Shown here in pieces: positions 21,300 through 32,666 of a stretch of DNA of 64,000 nt. The stretch's first letter is position 1. The number at the start of each line of letters is the position of its first letter. The translations under genes were made by a program, and so were the position numbers. The DNA is from Echinarachnius parma (taxonomy: Eukaryota > Echinodermata > Echinoidea > Clypeasteroida > Echinarachniidae). The notes beneath the pieces were generated by a model. It worked only from the letters and a program-made list of their open reading frames with translations, had not been told where the DNA came from and did not search any database. The stretch is from assembly GCA_037951105.1 (NCBI GenBank), contig JBAMJV010001860.1, positions 1 through 64,000 on the forward strand, given 5' to 3'.

Positions 21300-21860
21300 A
21301 TATCATCCGCCGGAAGTGGGGGGGCAGGGGGGGCGGGCGCCCCCCCCCCCCCCCCCCCCAATCCAAAAAGTGGGGGGGCAAAACGCGTTTTTGCCCCCCC
21401 CCCAAAAAGCCCCCCCCCCCCTAAAAAAAATAATAAATTAAGAAAAAAAGATTCGCCGCTTCGCGGCTTGTGGACGAAAGTGAAAAAAGGGTGACAAAAA
21501 AATCACTTACGGGGGTTCAAAATAGCAAAAAAAATTCGCCGCTTCGCGGCTCGTCGACGAAAGTGAAAAAAAAGGTGAAACAAATCACATACGGGGCTTC
21601 AAAATAACAAAAAAAATCGCCGCTTTGCGGCTCTTGGACGATGCTCCCCATCGTCATTGGGTCAAAACCCCCCCCCCCCTTAGAAAAAAGCTAGATCCGC
21701 CCCTGAATGACTCACTCGTACCTCTGGCTCAAAATTGGCAACTCTGTGAGTGTGGTTGGGCATGAGCCCCATAACACATAAACCGTGAGCCCCCTTAGGG
21801 TTTTGCCCCCCCCCCCCCCCCCCCAATCCAAAACTGCTTCCGGCGCGCCTGTCCGCGAGC
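21300..21860. repeat. Poly-C elements with an 82-bp tandem of CGCCGCTTCGCGGC
   Basis: Units starting ATTCGCCGCTTCGCGGCT at 21451 and 21534, and ATCGCCGCTTTGCGGCTC at 21615, share GACGAAAGTGAAAAAA and a TTCAAAATA(G/A)CAAAAAAAA spacer (period 81-83 bp). The core CGCCGCTTCGCGGC is a near-palindrome. C runs at about 21340-21359, 21396-21421 and 21807-21824 flank it, together with GGATCTAGC-type ends (AGCTAGATCCGCCCCTG at 21690-21706). It is repeat DNA without coding capacity. Confidence 0.8.
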
Positions 21861-22131
21861 TCATCAATATAATAGCTTTGAAACTAGAGATGTAAGATGG
21901 CGGCACAAATTGAAAAACACTATACAGAAAAACCACAAGAGAGAATTTCGTAACGTGAAAAAGTGGGAAAAAGTGGGAACAAATAAGTGAAAAATGGGAT
22001 CTTGAAAGCCGGAATTATTTCCCACTCATCTGTGTGGACGTTTAATTCTTTTTATTTTGATTAATCCAAAAACTGAGTGACTAAAAACTTGCTCATAAAT
22101 GCATGCATCTAGTTCATGAAGGAGTTATCTT
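21861..22131. other. Spacer
   Basis: No feature is recognised. A short duplicated AAAAGTGGGAA phrase is present at 21958-21980. Confidence 0.5.
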
Positions 22132-22619
22132 TTGAAGGGGTAGTTCAGTTTTGGTATAGAGGGCGCTCCGAGAAATAATGTTTTTTGTGAGGTAATGAAA
22201 AACTAAGTGTATAATTTGAAAGAGCGCTCACTTTTAAAGACAGAATCGACTTTGTTTAATCAAAATCGGTTCAGAAGCTGCTGAAGTATCCATTAATATA
22301 TCCGATTGGATAATATAGGAGACAATATTTTACATTCCTACACATATTTGAAAATACACCAAAGTGATTCTAATATTGGTTTTGATGATCTCTCTATTGA
22401 ATAATTATTTCAATCAATAATCTACACATTTTTGGATAAAGATGTGTCGTATGTGTCGTATGTTAACGGCTTGGTTTTTTTTAACAGCCCTGTAACCCTT
22501 TTATATGTTTTTACTACCATTCAAGCATCATTGAATTATAACTGTTAGTTTTTAACCATAATCTTCAAGTTCTAGGTTACTGCAATTCTGTTTGATCAAA
22601 AAATGTACCATCCCTTTAA
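22132..22619. mobile_element. MITE family A, near full-length
   Basis: It starts TTGA-AGGGGTAGTTCAGTTTT and ends ATGTACCATCCCT-TTAA, 488 bp, the same length as the 54713-55200 copy. It carries the AGAGGGCGCT, GTGAGGTAATGAAAAAC and TCAAAATCGGTTCAGAAG segments. The left border TTGA is a one-base change from TTAA. Confidence 0.8.
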
Positions 22620-23289
22620 TCGACTGAATGCAGAATGGGAAAGTCATTATCGATTTTAATCTCGTGATGAGGTATTGAATTACGATTTTGTCCTATTATT
22701 TTTAAATTGATTCTCTTCATAAAGTATCGAACGACAGTTTTCTTTTATTACAATATTTGATGTAAGAGGTTTTAGATAGCAATGGTGGATATGGATTTGA
22801 TTGAGATTGGGGAAGGTAGATTTTCTTTATCACGTTTAAAAGTCAATTCACCCTTTCCCCAATACAATAAATAACACATATAACTAGTAAAGGGCATACA
22901 TTAGGTACCCGATTTTACGATTGGCAAAAAGTAAAGTGACAAGCATAATTATGATTTTAGATAAGAGTCATGTATAAGCTTTGGTTTGAAAAAATAGGAT
23001 TGAAGATCCTGGGTCCATGTCAGGGATTAAAACAAACAAAAAAAGCCTCCAGTATTCTTACCAAAAAAAATAGTTTCATTAACATATTTACACATAACAA
23101 ACTTTGTCAACAACGAAACATGTGAAATACTGTGCATATTTCAAGTTATTGATGATACTTCAAGATTCCTTTATTAGTATAATATATTAGTTTAAATACA
23201 GGCTAGCTCTTTGTATGTAAAAACATATAGGCGTAGGGGGAGGTGGGCTGAAGGAGCACCCCCCCCCCCCCCCCCAGAGTTTTGAAGAC
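22620..23289. other. AT-rich spacer with one C run
   Basis: A CATAGGCGTAGGGGG motif and a C run of about 17 at 23259-23276 mark a remnant of the poly-G/poly-C family. There is no gene. Confidence 0.55.
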
Positions 23290-23465
23290 GGCCATACTTT
23301 TTCGGGTAAGAGGCATCTTAAAATCAGGCATTAAAATCAGGCAAAGATATATCCTTTTCGGGCAAAATCGTGTCATATTCAGGAAAATGTATGTTATATA
23401 GTCGGGCAAAATAATGTCATATTTAGGTAAACTCATGTCATATTCGGGCAAACTCATGTTTTCAA
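23290..23465. repeat. Short minisatellite, unit about 23 bp
   Basis: Variants of GTCATATTCGGGCAAACTCA repeat about six times (for example at 23373, 23413, 23436). Confidence 0.75.
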
Positions 23466-23574
23466 AACGACAAAACCGTTTTATTTTCGGACTAAACCTT
23501 TAAAGCCCCCCTCAGCCCCCCTGATAAAACGGCTCTTTGTTAGTACATTTTCAAGTTCTAATGTTAGACAATGG

Positions 23575-23634
23575 ACGAAATGCACACGGACACACATACA
23601 CACTCACACATACAAACATACACACACTGTACAT

Positions 23635-23705
<71 letters not shown>

Positions 23706-23785
23706 TAAACACACACACACACACACACATACACATTACACCCAAACACACGAACGTACATACATACACACAAACACGTCCAAAA
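23575..23785. repeat. CA dinucleotide microsatellite
   Basis: (CA)n with interruptions extends over about 200 bp. The purest run is about 23634-23700. The His/Thr ORF on one strand and Val/Cys ORF on the other are artefacts. Confidence 0.97.
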
Positions 23786-24816
23786 TACATTCATATCTCC
23801 TTCAGATTTAATTTACCGGTCATGGTTTCATTGCCTAGGCCAACCATTTACTTTTATATATGTCCCGATTTGTTCCGAAGAACGATTCAGTATCTTAACT
23901 ATTCGGAACACGGTGGTACGCACGTCTTGCTTTAGTTCAAATACGCATTTGTTCGCCGGATCACCCGATTCACAAAAAGCACACAGTAAGCCACCGTAAA
24001 AAAAAAGAAAGGCACACGATAAAATACTGAAGGGATGACATCTTCTGTAATCTGATGGACACGGTGGGATAATCTGTACAGTGATTCTATCCCTAACCCT
24101 AACCCTAACCCCTCAGACGGTACTTGACTGAGTACCTCGTCACCCAGGTGATAGGTGACAACATCTAAACAATATATTACCGTGTACTTTTTTGTCATTC
24201 CTTCAGTATTTTACCGTGTGCCTTCTGTGTAATAGGTGGCCGGATAGCAATCGGATCGTAGTGTGCGGTGCATGGGCTTAGCGGTTAAAGCCTAAAATGG
24301 TCCGTCTTTATATGTACGGGATTTTTTTTTTACAATTTCCATAATGTATAGACAAACTTAATATTTATTACTTTTTGTAGGCAAATGGTTAATTTACCTA
24401 GTTTTTAGGTAGTTGGCTCGTTTACTTGTAAAGATTTGTTTTGTTTCCCGTTTCCCCTTTTCTTTTCTTCATCTTCTACTTGTCACAACATTCTAACCAC
24501 CTGGTTATTTTATTACAATATTCCTCATATTAAATAAAGCCGAATTAGTCTTAGTGGTGATTAACCACATGGTATCGTTGAAATTGAATTAAATTATATT
24601 TTTGTGTATAATGCGTCTAGTTTGTATCCATATAGTTACATAGTCGGCTCATATAGAATAATGTCACTAAATTGTCAAACCGCTAATCCATTAACACACC
24701 ACGAAAGTATCCGGTAGTACTATAGTTGAATGTTCGTTATGTAGTATGTATGACTGTAATCAAGTATAAGATACAATAATTGCTCGGTGTATTTAATGTA
24801 ACAGATTTTCACCATA
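23786..24816. other. Spacer with a short telomere-like run
   Basis: Three CCCTAA units lie at 24091-24108, the complement of TTAGGG, the telomere repeat of many animals. They are far too few for a telomere. The rest is AT-rich and unremarkable. Confidence 0.6.
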
Positions 24817-25344
24817 CAGGGTGGCCCAGAAATAACGGAACGGGCACTTCCCAAAATAACGTAACGAAATGACTGGGTCCATCGGATAGTGTGTATTTTC
24901 AAATGAAAATTGATACCAAGAACATTAATTTTTGTCGTGTAGTTTTTGTTTTAGAGCGCTGTGAGTGACACCATGTCAGGGTTAATTTTTCTTCAATTTT
25001 GACTGACCTATTGGCTAAAGAATGACCCGAACGGCTCGTCATAGGATTACGATGCACAATGATGCGGACACCTTTGTTAGTGCGCATTCGACTGAATAGC
25101 CACAGCACCGTAATTCTATGCCGAGCCGTTCGAGTCATTCTTTAGCCAATATGTCAGTCAAAATTGAAGAAAAATGAACCCTGACATAGTGTCACTCACA
25201 GCGCTCTAAAACAAAAACTACACGACCAAAATTAATGTTCTTGGTATCTATTTTCATTTGAAAAGACACACTATCCGATGAACCCAGTCATTTCGTTGCT
25301 TTATTTTGGGAAGTGCCCCGTTCCGTTATTTCTGGGCCACCCTG
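24817..25344. mobile_element. Mariner-type foldback element, 528 bp
   Basis: The element is bounded by TA dinucleotides (24815-24816 and 25345-25346). The ends are CAGGGTGGCCCAGAAATAAC and its reverse complement, a terminal motif of the style seen in mariner/Tc1-family elements (CAGGGTG(G/T)CCCA). The arms run 24817-25055 and 25105-25344, about 240 bp each and roughly 95% identical by eye, leaving a loop of about 50 bp. No transposase remains. The minus-strand ORF at 24899-25138 is formed by one arm and the loop. Such long-arm elements can form cruciforms or, if transcribed, long dsRNA. Confidence 0.92.
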
Positions 25345-25382
25345 TATAGTATGATATGATAAGATTGATTTAGCCTATTAGT

Positions 25383-25770
25383 TTAAAGGGATCTAATAAC
25401 TTTGTTGACATGTGCAAAAAGTGATGAATGGTTGATGCAATGTATATTGTTGTTATCTCATATGTCCACAGGGTATTGTGTGAAAATTTCAAGTCAAATG
25501 GACATTGCATGGCCAAGTAATGAGCGAAAATGCAAAGTGATGTTCACTAACTCACTGCACTCACTTTGTACACGGTTTCAAAACTCCACCGGAGTTTTTT
25601 CTTATCTGAATACTTCGATCGTACATATCTTTGTATTGAAAGGGAAATTTGAAAAAAACAAAACCTGTCCCATGATTTTATTGTTAATACGAATAAAGCA
25701 AGGTATGAGGGAACCGCTAGAATTAAAATTTTATTTTGAGGATTTGGACAATGTTACTAAGTCACTTTAA
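25383..25770. mobile_element. MITE family B, intact copy
   Basis: TTAA borders at 25383-25386 and 25767-25770 enclose the GGGATCTAATAACTTTG left end and the CAATGTTACTAAGTCACTT right end. It is in the opposite orientation to the copies at 8025 and 48090. The 122-codon ORF inside it is fortuitous: other copies of the family do not keep it open. Confidence 0.85.
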
Positions 25771-27240
25771 TGTAAAAATATTCGATCTGAGGCTTTTATC
25801 TTGAGGTTTTTTATCCAAGATGATGGGTTTAAAGCCTTTTATTTGTTAATAATCGATTTTAAACTGTATCTGAACATCAACACACAACTTGTTGATCTCG
25901 TGAACAAAAGAATGGTTATTCAGAGTATTGTTTTGCATGTCCTACCATGCATACTATGATTCATCTTTTGTAACTAAACAACAAACTGTAGATCGATTGA
26001 TTTCTCCTATACCTTGCTATAAAGAATGCATTTATTAGTTTATCGAAGAAATACTCGATCAGGGGCTTTTATATCCTAAAGAGGAATTTACTGGCTTGTT
26101 TTGTTATCATCGATTTCTGTTTGTTAACATCTAAGGGGTCTTACAAAGTTAAACAAATTCCAAACATCCAAATAAGATTTGGAAGTGGGTGGGTGGGTCC
26201 AGGGCCACTTTGGATTAAAAAAATAAAAATTGGAAAACGGAGATGGAGATCGGAGATGGATTCCCCCCCCCCCCCCAAAAAAAAATGGATAGGTGGGTGG
26301 GTGGGTGGGGTGAGCTCTTTCCAAATTTTATTTGGATGTTTGGATTTTTTAACTTTGCAAAGCCCCTAAACACAACCTTATTGTTTTGCTTTCAAGCAAT
26401 TCATCTTCTCTTCAAGTTTTCCAATTTTCTCGCTTCATTTATTTCACGATAAGCCACACTGTTTCTCATGAACAATAATGTGGTTATTATTTTTGTTATT
26501 TAATGTCTTACTGCGGTCTATCATTTGTAAATAGAGAAAACAAACTCTAGATCGATGTTTTTTACCTAAAACTGAACAACAACAAATTAGTTTATCAGAA
26601 AAATATTCGATCAGAGGTTTGTATCCTAATGATAAATTTAACAAATGTTTTAGATCTATTTCCAATTTGTCACCAAATATCCAAACCTGATCGAATGTTT
26701 TTTGTTTTCCTCAAACAAGTCATTTCCATTGTGGATTTTTTAGCTTTCTCACTTCATTATTTTAATGACGCACTGGCATTAAATGACCAATATGGTGGCG
26801 CATAATTTTGTTTTAATGCATTTATGTGATTTATCCTCAGTCACTTTAAGAAAAACAAACTCTAACTCGATACATTTTTTCAACCTTGCCACGGCATTAG
26901 AAAAAAAAGCTGTTTCTATTAGTTTATAGAAGACATTTTCGATAAGATGTTTGTATCTTGAAGCGTTTGCTAGCTTGATTTGTTTTAAATAATCCATTTA
27001 CAAAATTTATCACCAAACTTCCAAACGCAACCTTATTATTTTCTTACAAACAATTCATCTTCTCTATGGGTTTATCCATTTTCTCGCTTCATTTTATATA
27101 CCATGAAAAATAATGGTGGTTAAGGGGTTTTCTGTAACATATTACTTTGATTTGTCCTTTGTAACTACATCAGAAAAGAAAATCTATTTAGATTTTTTGT
27201 ATTATAATGATTGCAACTGCATGCTTTAAAAGGGATCGTT
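25771..27240. repeat. Diverged tandem array, unit about 270-330 bp
   Basis: The landmark AATATTCGATC(T/A)GAGG(C/T)TT(T/G)TAT recurs at about 25785, 26050, 26608 and, degraded, 26935. It is accompanied by CAATTCATCTTCTCT and TTTCTCGCTTCATT phrases (26395, 27050) and by AAAACAAACTCTA. One unit is interrupted by the MITE at 26134-26367. It is non-coding. Confidence 0.75.
26134..26367. mobile_element. MITE with AGGGG(T/C)TT ends inside the array
   Basis: AGGGGTCTTACAAAGTTAAA and CAAACATCCAAATAAGATTT on the left pair with AAATTTTATTTGGATGTTTG and TTTAACTTTGCAAAGCCCCT on the right. The interior has GTGGGTGGGTGGG on both sides of a C15A9 tract. Length is about 234 bp. Confidence 0.85.
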
Positions 27241-27765
27241 TCATTGCTTTATTGGAGAATGATTCAATCGTAGTTCCATATACGTATTATTCTTTTGTTG
27301 CTCCACCCGAGGTGTATATATGGCGCCCCTGTGTAAATGTTTGCCCAATCCTCCCCCCCCCCCCCCCCCAACTCCTCAGTTTTGTCACTGAGTGGAAGGG
27401 GGTTTTGATTTTTGTAAACATTATGAGAAAATCGTCTGGTGAACTAGATGTTCATGCAGTAAAGGATCATTATCTTAAGAGCCCAGCGTTGTCCCTATAT
27501 ATCAAATTTCCTTATTAGAAGTTTATTATATTATAGCCAGTAAAAAGTTATTTTTCAAACAAATACAATATTATTTCAAGGAAACAAAGGTATACAACTG
27601 GAGCACATCATTGGAAATGTGTAATGTACACTGTAAACATATATCCTTTTGTTTAGTACATTGTCATTTGAAGGAAAACAATTGTAAAAAGCAGAAGAAA
27701 GGACATTTTGTCATCAAAATATATTATAGCCATGTAAAAATTATTATGGAAACGTCCCCATTCAA
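27241..27765. other. Spacer with one poly-C run
   Basis: A C run of about 18 lies at 27352-27369. No gene is supported here. Confidence 0.5.
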
Positions 27766-27826
27766 GGTTGTTTGTGGCTCAATGGTTGAGCACCGGTCTA
27801 GCTCTCGTGTTCGATTCCCGGCAAGC
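27766..27826 (+). mobile_element. tRNA-like sequence (SINE head or tRNA pseudogene)
   Basis: TGGCTCAATGGTTGAGCA fits the D-arm/A-box of a tRNA, and GTTCGATTCCC at 27809-27819 fits the B-box/T-loop. The total is about 60 bases, shorter than a tRNA. The 5' and 3' ends pair poorly and no normal anticodon arm forms. I read it as a pol III-derived SINE remnant or tRNA pseudogene. Confidence 0.45.
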
Positions 27827-28055
27827 CTATTTCCCTTTGTTCATTTTCTTGTATATTATATACTGTACATGAAGAGAGAGAAGAGAGCGAGTTATCTAAG
27901 ATATTATTCCCTTATCTGTTATTAATAGTTGGTATACGAACAAGTAAACACCACAGATCAAGCGTGAAATATTTTAAATTTAAAATAAATATATATTATT
28001 TAACATCTTAATGAAATAAAACAAAAAACAAAACAGTTATGTAAGAAAGATCTTA
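27827..28055. other. AT-rich spacer
   Basis: No feature is seen. Confidence 0.5.
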
Positions 28056-29040
28056 CAAAAAGAGTTAACGATATGATGGATCAATAAGCTCAGTAGCTAG
28101 TAGAAGTAGGTAAACAGCTTCATTATAAGAACACATCACGCAATAAAACATCTTATGATAAAATTCAAAAATTGTAGACAGAGAAAGATGCAGAGAGACA
28201 TGGGGAAAGAGGGGGGTAGAGAAAATAACAAATAAATAAGGGGTGGGATATAAGGAATGTAATATTAAGGACAAGGAGGTAAAAACAGAAACAAAACTAG
28301 AACGTCTTCATCTGGGACTTTGAGAAAGCTTACTTCAATGCTAAGAAGAAGAAAAAAAGAGAAATAAAGAGAAATTGAAAGAGGGTGAGAGAGGGTGAGG
28401 GAAATATGTGGAATGATGCAGATATTGACAAGGACGATGAAGACTTAAAAAGGCGCTAAATCATAAAAAAAAAACATTAACAAAAAGAGTTAACGATATC
28501 GATGGATTAATAAGCTCAGTAGCTAGTAGTAGTAGGTAAACAGCTTCATTATAAGAACAAATCACGCAATAAAACACAAAATATGGAACATTCAACTTCA
28601 CTATCATTACATAAAGGCTGATAAGCATGTGTCCATAGTTAGACTCATACACTTGCTTTTTCTCCCAAGCTGAAAAAATGGATTTAGCGACTTTAAGAAA
28701 GACAAAGGAAATGAAAGAGTAATTGAGAGAGGGTGAGAGAGGGTGAGGGATGGGAATGAGATATTGCCAAGGATGATGAAGACTTTAATTTTTAAAAGGC
28801 GCTAAATCATAAAACCAAAATTAGTTAACGATATCGATGGATTAATAAGCTCAGTAGCTAGTAGAAGTAGGTAAACAGCTTTATTATAAGAACAAATCAC
28901 GCAATAAAACACAAAATATGGAACATTCCATTTCACTATCTCTACATAAAGGCTGATAATCCTAATATGTCCATAGTTTAGACACATACACCGGCTTTTT
29001 CTCCTAAGTTGAAAAGATGGATTTAGCGACTTTTTGGAAT
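28056..29040. repeat. Three direct repeats of about 210 bp
   Basis: GAGTTAACGATAT, GATGGAT(C/T)AATAAGCTCAGT, AGGTAAACAGCTT and AAATCACGCAATAAAACA recur at about 28062, 28488 and 28818. The second and third copies share a longer 3' part through CATAAAGGCTGATAA and GATGGATTTAGCGACTTT. GAGGGTGAGAGAGGGTGAGG purine tracts separate them. A diverged relative lies at 18195-18330. The conserved short minus-strand ORFs (YNEAVYLLLLATELI) are the repeat seen three times. Confidence 0.9.
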
Positions 29041-29287
29041 TAAGTTCCTCATATATAGAAAACTAGGACGTTCTTCAAGAAGCTAGGATATTGAGACTAC
29101 CCGACCTTGATGCTATGAAAAGAGATAGTGATATTTGATATACATATACGACGCCGCATATATTCATCAATTTTGGGGGGATTCATTTTACTTGTCTCGT
29201 ATTTCTTTAATCTTGTTTTCCTACTTTAGTATTCGCATTTCCACAATTGAGCAAGTCCATGACAAAATTTCAAAAGTCGAAACTTTT
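29041..29287. other. Spacer
   Basis: Nothing is recognised. Confidence 0.5.
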
Positions 29288-29873
29288 ATCAAAGGGAACT
29301 AAATTGGTAACTTTGTTGACATGTGCAAAAAATGACGAACTGTTCTTTTTCTTTCTGTGATCTGATAATATTGGTTCAAACCGTGGTTTACATCTATGGA
29401 ATGCCAATTGTAAACTGATGGAGAGAGAATGTAAATTCCTTACTTGTTAACAATGTTGATGGTACACATTCTCTCTCCATCAGTTTACAATTGGCATTCC
29501 ATAGATGTAAACCGCGGTTTGAACCGGGGTTTGTACAAACCTCCTTTGTGAATACGGGCCATTATGTCCACAGAGTGAAGTGTGAAAATTCCATGATGGT
29601 AAATGAATATCATGTAACCGAGTAATGAGTGGCAATGCGAAGTGATATTCGCCAACTCATTGAACTATAACTTTGTGCACAGTTGCAAGTATCCCAGTGA
29701 GATTTTCAAATCCGTAGGGTTCAATCATAAATAATTTATGTTTATAACGAAAAAGAAAGAGGAAGAAAAACCAAAAACCTATTCCATGCTTGTACTGGTA
29801 ATACGAATACAATGAGGTACGTAAGAATCACTAGAGTTATAAGTAAGTTTTGTTATTTATATAGATCCCTATT
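29288..29873. mobile_element. MITE family B, decayed copy interrupted by a MITE C
   Basis: The left part has AAAGGGAACTAAATTGGTAA, CTTTGTTGACATGTGCAAA and TTTCTGTGATCTGATAAT. The right part resumes with ATGTCCACAGAG and TGAAAATTCCATG and runs to ATAGATCCCT. The borders have lost the clean TTAA. The interruption is the 188-bp element at 29373-29560. Confidence 0.8.
29373..29560. mobile_element. MITE family C nested in MITE B
   Basis: ATT flanks both sides (29370-29372 and 29561-29563). The arms CCGTGGTTTACATCTATGG and GAATGCCAATTGTAAACTGA pair with their complements on the right. The right end is complete (CCTCCTTTGTGAATACGGGCC, read outward). The left end keeps only GG before TTCAAACCG, so about 34 bp of the left terminal repeat is deleted. 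Confidence 0.88.
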
Positions 29874-29996
29874 ATTGTCGTCGCAATTATTGTTTTATTT
29901 GTCAATGCAAATTCTAGAACACTATAGATATGGTACATCTTCGGAATTTAGTTAGGGATATAATTATCAATATCTGGAAGGATGGATGGAGACCTT
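29874..29996. other. Spacer
   Basis: This is short AT-rich DNA. Nothing is recognised. Confidence 0.5.
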
Positions 29997-30058
29997 CCCT
30001 TATGGAACAAACACAGTGTTACAACAGAATGAAACACACTGTGGTACATAGTGTTCAT

Positions 30059-30230
30059 ACCACACTGTTAAATTTTGTGATTTTGGAACGTGTGGTAAAT
30101 ATGTGTTCTTACCACACTGTGGCAGTACCACAGCGTTGACACACCGTGACAACACTGTGGTATTTCCACAGTGTGGTAAGAACACATATTTACCACACGT
30201 CCCAAAATCACAAAATTTCACGGTGTGGTA
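30059..30230. repeat. Hairpin with 65-bp arms inside the CACACTGTGGTA element
   Basis: TACCACACTGTTAAATTTTG through CTTACCACACTGTGG (30059-30123) is the near-perfect reverse complement of CCACAGTGTGGTAAG through CAAAATTTCACGGTGTGGTA (30165-30230). The spacer is about 41 bp. Confidence 0.92.
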
Positions 30231-31608
30231 ATGCAAACCCATATACTGGAATACATCACATAGTCAACCACACTATATTCACATAGTCACCTCAAAAAAA
30301 ATTCCACATAGTGACCACACTGTGGTACACACCACACAGTGCAACACACTGTGGTACACACCACACAGTTGGAATTCAGTTGATCACAGTGTGATCACAG
30401 AGTGTGATCACTCACTGTACTCTGACTCTAACTAGTCTAATTGAATTGGATTTCCTTTCTTTCAGGTATCAGACCTGTCATTTATTGACATACTAAAGTC
30501 ATACTTTCTATAAAGGTTTGACAGAATGGCAAGAATAATATATATATATACATCTGCAAAAATAAAATATCAAGGTATGACATACACTAATAGTAAACTT
30601 ACTAACTAAACTATACTAATATGGCTACCCGCCTATACATGAGTCAATATCTAAATAACTAAACGATAAAACCTATAATAACACTAACTTTGTACACAAT
30701 GACTCAAAACAAGAAGGGGGTAACATTACGTCAACATGTTCAAGGCAAACTTATTATCACCTGCTAAGTGCAATCTGGCTTCGCCAAGTAGGATTATTTC
30801 CATAATAAACATATTGTATATTGCTAATATATATACTACATGTGAGGTATATTAAAGTGATACCTGTAAAGTGTCAGATATTGCACAAAATGACATTTGA
30901 GACTTTAATCCTATATCAATATCATTGTAAAATACAATTGAAAGATTTGTGAAAGTTTGAAAGAAAACGAACACTGTTTACCTAGTGAAAAAAACGAATA
31001 TTGAGTTCATATTTTATCACCGAATACTGATGGTCTGCCATACTTTTGTCGCAGTAATGAATGATCCGTTTGAGATATTCGCACCCGTGTATTTTTACAT
31101 ACGTAGTATAATTCATGGAATTTGAACTCGCTCGGCTCAAAGTTCAATCTCCGGAATGTTCTCACGGGTGCTGCATGCGGACGTTCTCAGCTAAGACAAT
31201 TGTACTTTTTTTCAATTGCGTTGATTAACGCTTTAGAAATAATGATTTTCAATGATAATTATCTTCATACTAAAGGGACATTTTAAAAAATCAAACCCTA
31301 TTTTATTCTTCTCTTACCATAAGCTAAACAACACGGTAGAAGAGAAACGAGAAAGCTCCAAGTAATTTTCGTGGATTTGGACACTTTACAGGTATGACTT
31401 TAAAGAATGGTTATGAAAAAAGTCAACACCAAAACATGTGTATCCCAAGAAAACATGAGGGGCAAAGTTTTTCTTAATAATTCTTACATAAAACACTCAT
31501 AATTAAGATAAAATTGACATACAAAAATATAGAATATTACCACAAATTTATTATTTTTTCATATTCAATTTTGGTGATTTTTTGTTGAAAAAATCCGCTA
31601 ATCCAAAC

Positions 31609-31740
31609 GTCAGTTACCACATGATTACCACACGACAGTTACCACATGATTACCAAACGACAGTTACCACAGGATTGCCACACACCAGTTATCACATGAT
31701 TACCACACGCCAGTTACCACAGGAATTACCACAGGACATT
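31609..31740. repeat. Minisatellite of CAGTTACCACATGATTACCA
   Basis: Five diverged units of about 25-29 bp lie in one direction, each with CAGTTA(C/T)CACA(T/G)GATT(A/G)CCA. Confidence 0.9.
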
Positions 31741-32666
31741 TTTGTAAGGGTAGTATATGGGGAGTGTGAAGATTGTTGATCTGCAACATTATCATAACTT
31801 GGGCAGTTCATATGCGAGAGACAACATCTAACATTTTTGCACAGAGCTGAGGAAATATTATGCATGAATCAAATAATGACTTGACATTGGGAACTATGTT
31901 AATGTAGAAAACTGGAGTCACACTTTGACATCACAATGAAGACATAATTTACATATAGTGGACTACAGTCTACCCAATGATATTTACTTACATTACTGAT
32001 GCTGTGGTATATGTGGAAACTGTTAATTTAGAAACCTGTGACCCAAAGTTGAATAGAAACCTATTTATCATAGTGTTGTATTAGTTGTTGACTAAGTGAC
32101 TATTTATAAGGTAAAATACATTACTGTAACCCACACTGTGTATGCACTATGTGTGGCAACACAAAGTCAACACTAGGAACACATGATTAACACACGCTGG
32201 ACTAGATAACACACTGTGTTGATAACACAGTGATTCATTGTATCACAATGTGGTAACACTATGACCACATGCTATACACATAGTGGGCTGGATAACACAC
32301 TGTGGTAATTGTATGTTACGCTGTGTAAACTGTATGACTATGTGAGTATTGTGTGGTAATCCATGGTGTATGAGACCCAACACTGTGAACACACTGTGTT
32401 ACACAGAAATTCATTGAATCACACTGTGGCAACACTATGTGCACATGATATACACATAGTGGACTAGATGACACACTGTGGTAAATATGTGTTAAGTTGT
32501 GAATACTGTGTTGGACTATGTGATTATTGTGTGGTAAACCACATAGTATAAAACTCAACACTGTGATAACACTGTGAACACACCATTTCCACATACATTA
32601 CACAGAATTGACTATGTGAGCATAGTGTGGTAACCGTGTGGTAACACTATGATTGTTCCATAAGGG

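Larger units (their letters stand above)
29997..32666. mobile_element. 2.67-kb inverted-repeat element rich in CACACTGTGGTA
   Basis: The left end CCCTTATGGAACAAACACAG and the right end (reverse complement) CCCTTATGGAACAATCATAG are clear terminal inverted repeats, followed inward by TGTTAC on both sides. TT flanks each end. Both subterminal zones (30030-30430 and 32120-32650) are packed with CACACTGTGGTA, ACCACATAGT and related short palindromic motifs. The centre holds AT-rich DNA and the 31609-31740 minisatellite. No transposase ORF is visible, so it is non-autonomous and of unknown class. Confidence 0.8.

Noticed and set aside
23537-23935. 132-codon His/Thr-rich ORF
   Set aside because: It lies across the CA microsatellite.
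24091-24112. Interstitial telomere
   Set aside because: Only about three CCCTAA units, which is compatible with chance.
25402-25770. 122-codon ORF
   Set aside because: It is inside MITE B. Other copies of the same family do not keep the frame.
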